NCBI GenBank assembly: GCA_949287905.1
Contig: CASEHX010000001.1
Location: forward strand, 174,544 to 238,543
Reading direction: 5' to 3'
Length of the DNA: 64,000 nucleotides
Source: an uncultured Olsenella sp.
Lineage (GTDB): Bacteria > Actinomycetota > Coriobacteriia > Coriobacteriales > Atopobiaceae
Below are positions 31,399 to 39,789 of this stretch, in pieces. The first letter of the stretch is position 1; every line of letters starts with the position of its first letter. The notes under the pieces are model-generated. The model did no database searches, was not told the DNA's origin, and saw only the letters and a list, made by a program, of their open reading frames with translations. Both the position numbers and the translations under genes were made by a program.

Positions 31399-34300
31399 AT
31401 GCCGCTGAGTGTCCATACCGCCACAGACGAGAGGCTCGCTTCGCCCGAGCTCGTCGCTTTCGTGCACGGGGCCCTGGAGGGCTGCGGCCGCGCGGTCGTC
31501 CTCGTCCCGAGCTTCTCTCAGGCGCTCGTCGTCCAGCGGGACCTCGCCGATGCGGGGGTCTCGCTGGGGGTGACCGTGAGCACACCCGCCGCCTGGGCGT
31601 CAGAGCGCTGGGAGGTCTGGGGAGACGGCCGCCGCGTGGCGGATGGCGTCTCGCGCTCCCTGCTCGCTGCCCGCGTGCTCTCGCGGGCGGTCGCGGCGGG
31701 CGGCCTCCCGCTCGAGGACACGCCGGGCACCGCCGCCCTTCTCGCCGAGCTCTCGCGCGTGGGCCTTCCGTGGTTCGTGCGCGCCGGCGCGGCCCCCGAG
31801 GGGGCCAGCGAGGCGGAGCGCGCCCTGGTGCGCCTGCTTCCCGAGCTCGAGGAGAGCTTGCGCAGCTGTGGTCTCGTGGAGTGCTGCGAGGTCATGGCCG
31901 ACCTCCCGGGCGTGCTCGCCGCCGCCTCAGCGGTCGTTCCCCCCGTCGCGTTCGCGGGCTTCCCGTGGATGAGCCGCGCCGAGAGCGAGCTCGCCAAGGG
32001 GCTCGGTGGCCTGTGCGAGGTCGCCGCAATCTCGCCCTCGGGCGAGACGGGCGACCCCTCGAGACGCGCCGCGGAGCTCGACGGGCTCCTCGGTGCGCTC
32101 TTTGAGCCCGTGGAGCACCCGCTCGAGGCCACGGGGGCCGTTCGGTTCCTGCTACCGGCGGGACCCTCAGCCGAGGCGGAGCTCGTCGCGCGCGAGGTCG
32201 CGGACCTCGCCGGCGCCGGCTGCGGGGACGTCGTGGTCGCGTGCGCGGACGTGCCGCGGGCCTGGGCGGAGCTCGCGCCCAAGCTCCTCGCGCGCGGGGT
32301 CTCCGTGCGCGCGCAGATGAGCCGCCCCGTTGCGACCCTCGAGCCCGGCCGTGCGTTTCTCGAGTATGCCAGGGGCGTCGCCCAGCTCGCCGACCTTGCA
32401 GAGACGTGGCCCGGGACGACCCCGTGCCCGGACGCGCCCCGCGCGGGGACGGTCAGGATCGCCCTCGCGGACATGTCCTGGTGGCCCCCGCGCGGGCTCT
32501 CGGACTTCCTGCTCTCGGAGATATCTCACATGGACGCTGGCCGGGCGCGCGCCCTCGATGCCGAGTGGCGCTCAAATCGCCTGCTCACACCGCCCGTGCT
32601 TCTCGGCCAGCTGAGCTCGGGACGCGTGGTGTCACCCGAGGTGGCGGCCGCCACGACGGAGCTCCTGCGCGGGCGTCTGGGCTCGGCGGCGTCCAAGCTG
32701 CTCGCGCCGTTCGTCCAGGGTGACGACGCGCCCGGCGGCTCCGCGGAGGCGACGTCTGCCCTCGCCGCGGTTCTCGACGCGGCCCGCACCCTGAAGGAGC
32801 TCGGCATATCCGCCGATCCTGAGCGAGAGGACGCCGTCTCGCTCTCTGAGCTCGTCTCATTGGCCGAGGGGGCGCTCTCCCGGGGCGGGGTGGTGCTCCG
32901 GCCGGAGCTCCGCGCGCCGGACGAGCGCGCCCGCGCGCTCCTGCTCGACGCGACGGCCGCCTCTCGTCTTGCCCCCGCATCGGTGGACGCCCTGCTCCTG
33001 CTCGGGCAGACGTCTGCCGAGTCCGGGGTCTCCGAGCGCGACGACGCCCGGGAGCACATCCTGCGCGCCTGGAGGGTGGAGCAGGCGCCGAGCGCGATGG
33101 AGGCGGAGCGCACGCGCTTCTCGGCGATTGCGCGCGTGCCGCGCCGCGCGCTCGTTCTCGAGCGCACCCTCTTCGGCGCGGACGGGCGCGAGTGCTACCC
33201 CTCCGTCATGCTGTCCGAGGTCATGGCCTGCTACGGCCTCTCGGCGGAGGCGGGACCGCACGAGATTGCCGCCGCGCTCGGCGCCGCGGGGGTCAGGGGC
33301 CTCTCCGAGCAGGGCGTGAGCGAGAACCTCGCGCCCGGGGGCGTGGCCCCGCGCGTCATCTCCCGCGAGGTCCCGGCACCGGCCGGTCGCATCTCCGAGC
33401 GCGAGCGAGAGCTCGTCTCGCCCCCTCCCGAGGGCATGATGCCCGAGGACGCCCGGCCGATCCTCTCCGCGTCCCAGATCGAGAGCTACCTCGAGTGCCC
33501 CTACAAGTGGTTCAGCCTGCGACGCCTTCGCCTGCGCGACGCGGACGCGGGCTTCACGGGCGCCGAGATGGGAACCTTCGCCCATCGCGTGCTCGAGGTG
33601 AGCCGCCGCGAGATGCTCGCGCGGGCGCAGGAGCGCCTCGAGGGGGGACACAGCCTCTCCGACCTGCGAACGGAGCGCCCGGACGCCATGCAGCTGGCGC
33701 CCTATCGCGAGCTCGTGGAGCAGACCGTCGCACGTGCGCAGCAGGACCCCGCCGCGCGGGTTCCCGGCTCGGCCGCCCTCGACGAGGCGGCGCTCGAGGA
33801 GGCCCGCGCGATTCTCGCCGAGGAGTTCGACGCCCACCTCTCCCACCAGTACCAGCTCGTGGGCGGCAGGCGCCCGCTTCCCCAGGCGCTCGTGCCGCAC
33901 CTCGCGAGCGACCGCGGGCAGCTCGCCGGCCTCAGGCGCGACCTGGGGACGCTGCTCGACTTTGAGCGGGGCGTGCTCTCCGGCTTTGAGCCGCGCCTCT
34001 TCGAGTGGGGCTTCGGGCGCGGGGGAGCGCCGCACGTGGAGTATGCCGGCGTCCTGCTCACGGGCACCGTCGACCGCGTGGACGTTGACGCTCACGGCCA
34101 GGCCGCGGTCATCGACTACAAACACAAGTCCCCGCTGGGCTTTGACAAGGAGTACGACCTCTTCCCCAACGGGTGCGAGCCGGGCTCCTTCTCGCTGCCG
34201 CGGCGCGTGCAGTCGCTCATCTACGCGCAGGTCATCAGACGCGCCTTCCCCGAGCTCAGGGTGCGCGCGGCGCTCTACCTCTGCACGAAGGGCTCCCACG

Positions 34301-34575
34301 TCCTCGCCGGCGCGGCAGACGAGAACCTCGTAGACCTCGTGTTTGGCGAGAAGGTCCACGCGTCCAAGCGCTGCGCGAACGTCTCGATCCCGCGCGGCGA
34401 GCGCTTTGGCGGCGAGGGGGAGGGCGGCATGGAGGCGCTTCTCGACGCCTGCGAGGACGCGATTGCCGGGAAGATGCGCCGCCTCCTTGCGGGCGACATC
34501 GAGGCCGAGCCCCTCGACGCCCACGCCTGCGAGTACTGTCCGGTTCTCAACTGCGAGAGGAGGCTGCGCACATGA
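31399..34575 (+). CDS. addB: ATP-dependent nuclease subunit B (AddB-like)
   Basis: 1058 residues. The C-terminal nuclease has TGTVDRVDVD and VIDYKHK (D906, K908) of the RecB-type PD-(D/E)XK fold. Four cysteines, C700 in LECPYKWF and C1044, C1047 and C1052 at the end (CEYCPVLNC), fit the iron-sulphur staple of AddB. The N-terminal helicase-like part lacks a clear Walker A, unlike Bacillus AddB, so ATP hydrolysis would rest on AddA. It processes double-strand breaks. The ATG at 31399 has GGGAGGTGCC. Its stop overlaps addA by four bases (ATGA). Confidence 0.88.
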   Translation: MPLSVHTATDERLASPELVAFVHGALEGCGRAVVLVPSFSQALVVQRDLADAGVSLGVTVSTPAAWASERWEVWGDGRRVADGVSRSLLAARVLSRAVAAGGLPLEDTPGTAALLAELSRVGLPWFVRAGAAPEGASEAERALVRLLPELEESLRSCGLVECCEVMADLPGVLAAASAVVPPVAFAGFPWMSRAESELAKGLGGLCEVAAISPSGETGDPSRRAAELDGLLGALFEPVEHPLEATGAVRFLLPAGPSAEAELVAREVADLAGAGCGDVVVACADVPRAWAELAPKLLARGVSVRAQMSRPVATLEPGRAFLEYARGVAQLADLAETWPGTTPCPDAPRAGTVRIALADMSWWPPRGLSDFLLSEISHMDAGRARALDAEWRSNRLLTPPVLLGQLSSGRVVSPEVAAATTELLRGRLGSAASKLLAPFVQGDDAPGGSAEATSALAAVLDAARTLKELGISADPEREDAVSLSELVSLAEGALSRGGVVLRPELRAPDERARALLLDATAASRLAPASVDALLLLGQTSAESGVSERDDAREHILRAWRVEQAPSAMEAERTRFSAIARVPRRALVLERTLFGADGRECYPSVMLSEVMACYGLSAEAGPHEIAAALGAAGVRGLSEQGVSENLAPGGVAPRVISREVPAPAGRISERERELVSPPPEGMMPEDARPILSASQIESYLECPYKWFSLRRLRLRDADAGFTGAEMGTFAHRVLEVSRREMLARAQERLEGGHSLSDLRTERPDAMQLAPYRELVEQTVARAQQDPAARVPGSAALDEAALEEARAILAEEFDAHLSHQYQLVGGRRPLPQALVPHLASDRGQLAGLRRDLGTLLDFERGVLSGFEPRLFEWGFGRGGAPHVEYAGVLLTGTVDRVDVDAHGQAAVIDYKHKSPLGFDKEYDLFPNGCEPGSFSLPRRVQSLIYAQVIRRAFPELRVRAALYLCTKGSHVLAGAADENLVDLVFGEKVHASKRCANVSIPRGERFGGEGEGGMEALLDACEDAIAGKMRRLLAGDIEAEPLDAHACEYCPVLNCERRLRT

Positions 34576-37500
34576 GGGCGGAGCAGACAAAGGCCGCGCA
34601 GACGAATGCCGAGCCGGAGAAGGTCGTGCGGACGAAGGCCTCTCAGGAGAAGGCCGCGCAGACGAAGGTCGCGCTCGATCTCTCGGGCCTGAACGAGCGC
34701 CAGCGCACCATCGCCACGTCGCTCGACGCCCCGCTCTTCGTGGAGGCGGGCGCCGGCTCCGGCAAGACCTTCACGCTGACCCAGCGCATCGCCTGGGCGC
34801 TCTCGCCCGGGTCGGGGGAGGGCGGCGCGCCGTTTCTGGACAGCCTCGACCAGGTGCTCGTCATCACCTTCACCAAGGCCGCCGCGCGCGAGATCAAGGA
34901 GCGGGTGAGAAGGACGCTGCGCTCCTGCGGCCTCGCCGACCAGGCCCTCGCCGTGGACGACGCCTGGATCTCCACGATCCACAACATGTGCTCGCGCATC
35001 CTGCACCGCCACGCCCTCGACCTCGGTCTCGACCCCTCCTTCACGGTGGTGAGCGACTCGGCAGAGCGGGCCCTCTTCGACCAGGCGATGGACGACGTCA
35101 TGCGCTCCGTTGCCGGAGACGAGCGCTTCTCCGCGCTCCTCGCCGAGTATGAGCTGGGAACGCGCGGGAGGAGCGGCTACACCCGGACGATGGGCATCGT
35201 GGAGAGGCTCCTGGGCGCCGGCTCCGCCCTTGTCGGCGGCGTGGGCTCGCTCGCGCCCGCCGAGGCGTCGCGCGAGCTGCTCGATGACGCGCTTGCCTCC
35301 CTCGTCGCCCGCGTCGAGGAGCTCGCCGCGCTGAGGCTGACCCCCGCGGCGCTCAAGTGCGTGACGCCCTCGCTCGAGGCCCTGCGCGACCTCATGGCGC
35401 GCCCCCGCTCCGAGCGCACCCCGGAGGCGACGGCCGAGGCGCTCGCCGCCGTGTCGCTGCCCGCGGCGCGCGGGGCCATCAAGGACGAGGTGAGGGCGGC
35501 GAAGTCGGCGCTCTCGCTCGCGATCGCCGAGACGAGGTTCCTCTCGGTCGCCCCGCTCGCGGCGGACGTGCGCGAGCTCGCCCTGCGCGTTGAGCGCCGC
35601 TATCGCGAGCTCAAGGACGAGCGCCACTGCCTCGACAACAACGACCTCGTCCGTGAGGCGCTTCTCGCCGTGCGAGACCATCCCAGCGTGAGGCGAGACT
35701 ACGAGGGGCGCTTCAGGCTCGTCATGGTGGACGAGTTCCAGGACACCGACGAGATGCAGCTCGAGCTCATCGGGCTTCTCGCCGGCAGGGGTCTCGAGCA
35801 CCTGTGCACCGTCGGGGACGCCCAGCAGTCGATCTACCGCTTCCGCGGGGCGGACGTGGGCGTGTTCCGCCGCCACGGCGAGCGGGTCCGCGACGAGGGA
35901 ACGGTGCGGCTGGACACCAACTACCGCAGCCACGGGGACATCCTCGCCCTGGTGGAGCGCGTCTGCACCGGAGGGGAGGGCGCGGCCCCCGGCACGCTCG
36001 AGGGCTTCATGCACCTCGACGACTGCCCCACGAGAAAAGACGGGCTCAGGGCACGGGACCTGCCACGCGTGGATATCGAGGTCTGTGCGGGGACGGGCGT
36101 CTCCGGCGGGCCCACCAGGCATCAGAGCGCCACGATGGCGGCGCAGGTCGCAGACGCCCTCGCGCGCTACCGCGCCGCGGGGGAGCGCGCGGGCGACATG
36201 GCCCTGCTCCTGGGCGTGACCACAAACGCCGAGCTCTACATAGACGCCATACGGGCACGCGGGATGGAGTGCGTGGTCACGGGAGGGTCCACCTTCACCT
36301 CCACCGAGGAGGTGGGGGTCATGTGCGCCCTCCTCCACACGCTCGCCAACCCCCGGGATACCCAGTCCGGCCTCTTCCCGCTGCTGGCGAGCGAGATGTT
36401 TGGCCTGGACGCCAACGACTTCTGCGAGCTTGGGACGAGAAACCAGGAGAAGCTCGACGCCCCCGCCAAGCGGGGGATCGACCGCGGGCTCGCCACCATG
36501 GAGTTCTACGGCTCCCACGAGCCCTCGGAGCGGCTCGTGCGCGCCCACGAGGTCCTTTCCCGCGCGCTCGAGCAGGTGCGCTGGCGCCCCGTTGCCGACG
36601 TCTGCGCTGACGTGGCGCGCGACTCGGGGTGGCTCGCGCGGCTGGAGGCGGCGGGTGCCGAGGGGCGCGCCCGCGCCGCGAACGTCCTCGCGGCCGTTCG
36701 CTACGTCCGGGACCTCACCGAGGGCCTCGGGCTGGGCGCCGCCCGCGCGGCCAGGGAGTTCGACGCCTGGCTCGAGGTGGCGAAGGTTCCCCCCGCCTCG
36801 CTCGCCGGCGGCGACGGGGAGTCCGGAGACGGAACCGTGCGCGTCATGACCATCCACGCCTCAAAGGGGCTGGAGTTCGGCGTCTGCGCCGTGGCGGAGT
36901 GCTGGTCTCGCCCCAAGTCCGAGGCGACGGTCGTCCTCGGGCCGGCGAGGGAGGGGACGAGGGAGTTCGTGCTGCGTCCCTCGAGCGAGGACAAGCGGCT
37001 CTCCAAGGCCCTGGACGAGCTCGATCCCGAGGAGCTGGAGGACGGCCTCAAGGGCTCGTCCGCCCCGCTCGCCGCGCGCTATGCGAGGCATCGCGCCCAG
37101 GACCTCGCGGCGGACGCCGGCGAGCGGGCACGCCTTCTCTACGTTGCCCTCACGCGCGCCCGCGAGGTTCTGGTCCTCGGCATCTCGGCTGCGGGCGGGC
37201 TCGGCGGGGTGCCGGGCTCCCCGCTCGCGGCGGCGACGCTCGAGGCGCTTCTCGGCAGACCCGAGGCCCCGGCGGCAGGGGAGCGGACCGTCGGCTACGG
37301 GGGCTCCGCGCCGGCCCTGATGCGCTGCGTCGTGGTCGAGGGCGAGGGAAGGGGAGACGACAGGCGCTTCTCCGCGGCCTCCGAGGGGACGCTCGAGGGA
37401 TTTGACGGACCCCTGCCGGACCGTCCCGCCGACGTGGTGCGCGTGGGTGCCGAGCCCGCGCCCGAGCGCGAGGGCGTCGCGGGGGAGCCCGTGACGTTCG

Positions 37501-38180
37501 ACCTCTACGAGGCGCCCGCGACAGAGACGTCCGCCCCGGGCGCCTGGCGCGCCCGCGAGGGGGTCTTCAGCTACTCGAGCGTGCACGCCGCCCTCGCGCC
37601 GGCTCCCTCGTCAACCCGGGAGTCCCGACTCGCGGATGCCGAGGGAGCCCCCGATGCCGATGACGCCGATCGCGCGACCAACCTCGGGTCCGCCTTCCAC
37701 GAGCTTGCCCAGGCCATGGTCGAGTGCGGGGGCGCCGTCGACGGGGTCCGCGTGGCGGCGCAGGTGCTTCGCTGGCACCTGTCTGCGCGAGCGGAGGCGC
37801 GTCTGAGGGCGGCGCTTTCGCGCTGGGGGCGCTCGTCCGTGCGCGCAGAGGCGCTCGCCTGGCCGCTCGTTCGCGCCGAGGTGCCGTTCTTCCAGCCGCA
37901 GGCGGACTCTCCGCACGGCGACTACCTCGAGGGGGCGATGGACCTGCTCTGCACGGATGCCGCCGGAGGGCGTGCGCTCGTGGTGGACTACAAGACCGGT
38001 GACGCGGGGCTCTCGCCCGAGGAGGTGCGCGAGCGCCATGCGATGCAGGCGGAGTTCTACGCGGGCGTCCTTCTTGCCGAGGGGTTCGAGCACGTGGACT
38101 GCGCCTTCGTGTGCGTGGAGCGCGACGACCCGTCCGCACCCGGCGAGCCGCTCGTGGCCCGCTACGCCTTTGACGCGTGA
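34572..38180 (+). CDS. addA: ATP-dependent helicase/nuclease subunit A
   Basis: 1202 residues. Walker A AGAGSGKT is at 59-66, VDEFQDTDEMQ is motif II, GDAQQSIYRFRGAD motif III, and VMTIHASKGLEF motif V of UvrD-type helicases. The C-terminal nuclease has SAFHELAQAM and VVDYKTGD (D1139, K1141). With AddB it unwinds and trims DNA ends up to a Chi sequence for RecA loading. The first 35 residues are a Lys/Ala/Gln-rich stretch with internal repetition (TKAAQTN, TKASQEKAAQTK), absent from other AddA proteins as far as I know. Coupled to addB by ATGA overlap. Confidence 0.93.
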   Translation: MRAEQTKAAQTNAEPEKVVRTKASQEKAAQTKVALDLSGLNERQRTIATSLDAPLFVEAGAGSGKTFTLTQRIAWALSPGSGEGGAPFLDSLDQVLVITFTKAAAREIKERVRRTLRSCGLADQALAVDDAWISTIHNMCSRILHRHALDLGLDPSFTVVSDSAERALFDQAMDDVMRSVAGDERFSALLAEYELGTRGRSGYTRTMGIVERLLGAGSALVGGVGSLAPAEASRELLDDALASLVARVEELAALRLTPAALKCVTPSLEALRDLMARPRSERTPEATAEALAAVSLPAARGAIKDEVRAAKSALSLAIAETRFLSVAPLAADVRELALRVERRYRELKDERHCLDNNDLVREALLAVRDHPSVRRDYEGRFRLVMVDEFQDTDEMQLELIGLLAGRGLEHLCTVGDAQQSIYRFRGADVGVFRRHGERVRDEGTVRLDTNYRSHGDILALVERVCTGGEGAAPGTLEGFMHLDDCPTRKDGLRARDLPRVDIEVCAGTGVSGGPTRHQSATMAAQVADALARYRAAGERAGDMALLLGVTTNAELYIDAIRARGMECVVTGGSTFTSTEEVGVMCALLHTLANPRDTQSGLFPLLASEMFGLDANDFCELGTRNQEKLDAPAKRGIDRGLATMEFYGSHEPSERLVRAHEVLSRALEQVRWRPVADVCADVARDSGWLARLEAAGAEGRARAANVLAAVRYVRDLTEGLGLGAARAAREFDAWLEVAKVPPASLAGGDGESGDGTVRVMTIHASKGLEFGVCAVAECWSRPKSEATVVLGPAREGTREFVLRPSSEDKRLSKALDELDPEELEDGLKGSSAPLAARYARHRAQDLAADAGERARLLYVALTRAREVLVLGISAAGGLGGVPGSPLAAATLEALLGRPEAPAAGERTVGYGGSAPALMRCVVVEGEGRGDDRRFSAASEGTLEGFDGPLPDRPADVVRVGAEPAPEREGVAGEPVTFDLYEAPATETSAPGAWRAREGVFSYSSVHAALAPAPSSTRESRLADAEGAPDADDADRATNLGSAFHELAQAMVECGGAVDGVRVAAQVLRWHLSARAEARLRAALSRWGRSSVRAEALAWPLVRAEVPFFQPQADSPHGDYLEGAMDLLCTDAAGGRALVVDYKTGDAGLSPEEVRERHAMQAEFYAGVLLAEGFEHVDCAFVCVERDDPSAPGEPLVARYAFDA

Positions 38181-38183
38181 GCG

Positions 38184-38231
38184 GGTCGCGGCGCCGCGCG
38201 GGCCGTCGAGTCGACGGCGTGGCGCACGGGC
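38184..38231 (+). repeat. 48-bp direct repeat, left copy
   Basis: GGTCGCGGCGCCGCGCGGGC... begins three bases after the addA stop and includes CCGTCGAGTCGACGG, a palindrome. A copy differing at three positions lies at 39611-39658. The two copies bracket the TGCGCAC arrays and the toxin-antitoxin pair. Confidence 0.85.
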
Positions 38232-38280
38232 GACGGATGCGCGCACCCAGACGTCTTCGGCCTTGGCCAGCTGGCTGGTC

Positions 38281-38560
38281 CGGTTGTGCGCACCCGTGGC
38301 GGTTATGCGCACCCGTGGCAGTTATGCGCAGTCGCTCCGGTTGTGCGCAGTCCCGCGATGGGAGGGTTCTTCTCGGCAAGCAATCTACCTGCGGATATGG
38401 AAATCGCAACGGTGCGCACATCCGCCGCGAGTGCGCACAACCGTCAGAGGTGCGCATAACCGAAGCGAGTGCGCATGGACGGCGCGCATAACCGAAGCGG
38501 TTGCGCATGGCCTCTGTGAGTGCGCATAACTGACGACGGCGGGCGCAACCTCCACGAAGG
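38281..38560 (+). repeat. TGCGCAC-unit inverted array with shared core, copy 2
   Basis: Four left units (CCGGTTGTGCGCACCCGTGG type, 20-bp period) and about six right units (GTGCGCACAACCGTCAGAGG type). The core TCTACCTGCGGATATGG starts at 38384, preceded by TTCTTCTCGGCAAG. It is nearly identical over about 110 bp to the array at 39.4 kb. Confidence 0.85.
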
Positions 38561-38572
38561 CGCGCTGCTCTG

Positions 38573-38585
38573 ACCATATAATGGT
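38573..38585. promoter_or_regulatory. Operator-like palindrome and -10 box of the toxin-antitoxin pair
   Basis: ACCATATAATGGT is a perfect 13-bp palindrome with TATAAT (38577-38582) inside it. Placement 39 bp before the antitoxin start fits autorepression by the antitoxin-toxin complex. No good -35 is visible. Confidence 0.6.
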
Positions 38586-38623
38586 ATTATTCTTACAGAA
38601 TTATGCCTCTGGAAGGATATGCC

Positions 38624-38896
38624 ATGGTCATCAAGTCCTCGACGGCGCTGCGCAACGACTACGGCGCGATCTCTGCCCTTGCGCATGAGACACGCGAGCC
38701 CGTCTACATCACCAAGAACGGCGAGGGCGACCTCGTGGTCATGGGCATCGAGGTGTTCGAGGACATGAAGCGGCAGCTCGACCAGCGCGCACAGGTCCTC
38801 GAGGCCGAGGCGAGGCGCCTTAGCGGCGAGAAGGACTATGGCGTTGAGGACGTTCGCGCCCTTCTCAAGGCGAGGTACGACCATGCCCGCGCCTAG
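38624..38896 (+). CDS. Type II antitoxin, Phd/YefM family
   Basis: 90 residues. The N-terminal half (STALRNDYGAISALAHETREPVYITKNGEGDLVVMG) is the Phd/YefM DNA-binding fold, and the charged C-terminus binds the toxin. The ATG at 38624 follows GGAAGGATATGCC. The stop overlaps the toxin gene by 14 bases, typical for such pairs. A palindrome over the -10 box suggests autoregulation. The module sits between the housekeeping genes addA and murC and is flanked by repeats. Confidence 0.88.
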   Translation: MVIKSSTALRNDYGAISALAHETREPVYITKNGEGDLVVMGIEVFEDMKRQLDQRAQVLEAEARRLSGEKDYGVEDVRALLKARYDHARA

Positions 38897-39194
38897 GATC
38901 CTCTCCTCGGCGGTGGAGGACATATCGCAGATCGCCGACCATCACCTTCGCCGCGTTGGCCCAAACTCCGCCGAGGCCGTCACGGACAGGCTGCTCGATG
39001 CGATCGCGCTCCTCGGCGGCGCCCCCTTCCTGGGAGCCCTCCACCATGACCCGGTGCTCCAGTCAATGGGTTACCGCAAGCTCGTCTGTGGCCAGTACGT
39101 CTGCGTGTATCGCATCGTCGACGACGTTCCCACAGTGTATCGCGTCTTTCACGAGTCGCAGAACTATCCGACGCTGCTTGCCGAGGGGGAGTGA
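38883..39194 (+). CDS. Type II toxin, RelE/ParE family
   Basis: 103 residues. ILSSAVEDISQIADHHLR is the N-terminal helix region, and MGYRKLVCGQYVCVYRIVDDVPTVYRVFHESQNY the beta-sheet core of RelE/ParE proteins. The conserved Arg in YRKL and the late Tyr/Arg/His are compatible with an active toxin. ParE (gyrase) or RelE (ribosome-dependent mRNase) activity cannot be told apart here. It overlaps the antitoxin gene by 14 bases and is translated from its own ATG at 38883. Confidence 0.85.
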   Translation: MPAPRILSSAVEDISQIADHHLRRVGPNSAEAVTDRLLDAIALLGGAPFLGALHHDPVLQSMGYRKLVCGQYVCVYRIVDDVPTVYRVFHESQNYPTLLAEGE

Positions 39195-39284
39195 GGCATC
39201 TGCGCGGGCGTTGCCCTCGCGAGGGAGACGGATGGGCGGGCGCCTCGGTTCTGGCCCGGTGCACCGGCGCCGGGCATGCACGCT

Positions 39285-39600
39285 CCTTACGGTTGTGCGC
39301 ACCCCTGACGGCTGTGCGCACCCCTGACGGTTATGCGCAGTCCCTCGACGGGAGGGTTCTTCTCGGCAAGCAATCTACCTGCGGATATGGAAATCGCAAC
39401 GGTGCGCACATCCGCCGCGAGTGCGCACAACCGTCAGGGGTGCGCACAGCCGCCGCGAGTGCGCACAACCGTCAGAGGTGCGCATAACCGAAGCGAGTGC
39501 GCACAACCGGCGCGCACAGCCGTCGCAAACGCGCACAGCCGTCGCAAACGCGCACCACCGCCGCGAGCGCGCACGGCCGTCGCTGCCGCGCACAACCTCA
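39285..39600 (+). repeat. TGCGCAC-unit inverted array with shared core, copy 3
   Basis: Three left units (GGTTGTGCGCACCCCTGACG type) and a dozen right units (GTGCGCACAACCGTCAGGG, GCGCACAGCCGTCGCAAAC) with 18-20 bp period. The core TCTACCTGCGGATATGG starts at 39374. Over about 110 bp around the core it equals the array at 38.3 kb, with one extra pair of right units. Confidence 0.85.
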
Positions 39601-39610
39601 TGGCCCACGT

Positions 39611-39658
39611 GGTCGCGGCGCCGCGCGGGCCGTCGAGCCGACGGCGTGGCATACGGGC
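39611..39658 (+). repeat. 48-bp direct repeat, right copy
   Basis: Matches 38184-38231 except at three positions, in the same orientation. It closes the segment holding the two TGCGCAC arrays and the toxin-antitoxin genes. Confidence 0.85.
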
Positions 39659-39789
39659 TCGCCCCCATACAACGGGATTTTGTGCATCCGTTCCGGAGCC
39701 GCCGTCTGACCGCCCGGATTAGGCTAGAGTAAAGACGGTATGCGCCGCGACCCTGCGGCTGTCAGCGAGAAGGACGGAGGGCAGAGCCC

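Noticed and set aside
38281..39600. CRISPR or iteron/plasmid origin reading of the TGCGCAC arrays
   Set aside because: Unit length of about 20 bp with almost no spacer, inverted halves, and no rep gene nearby.
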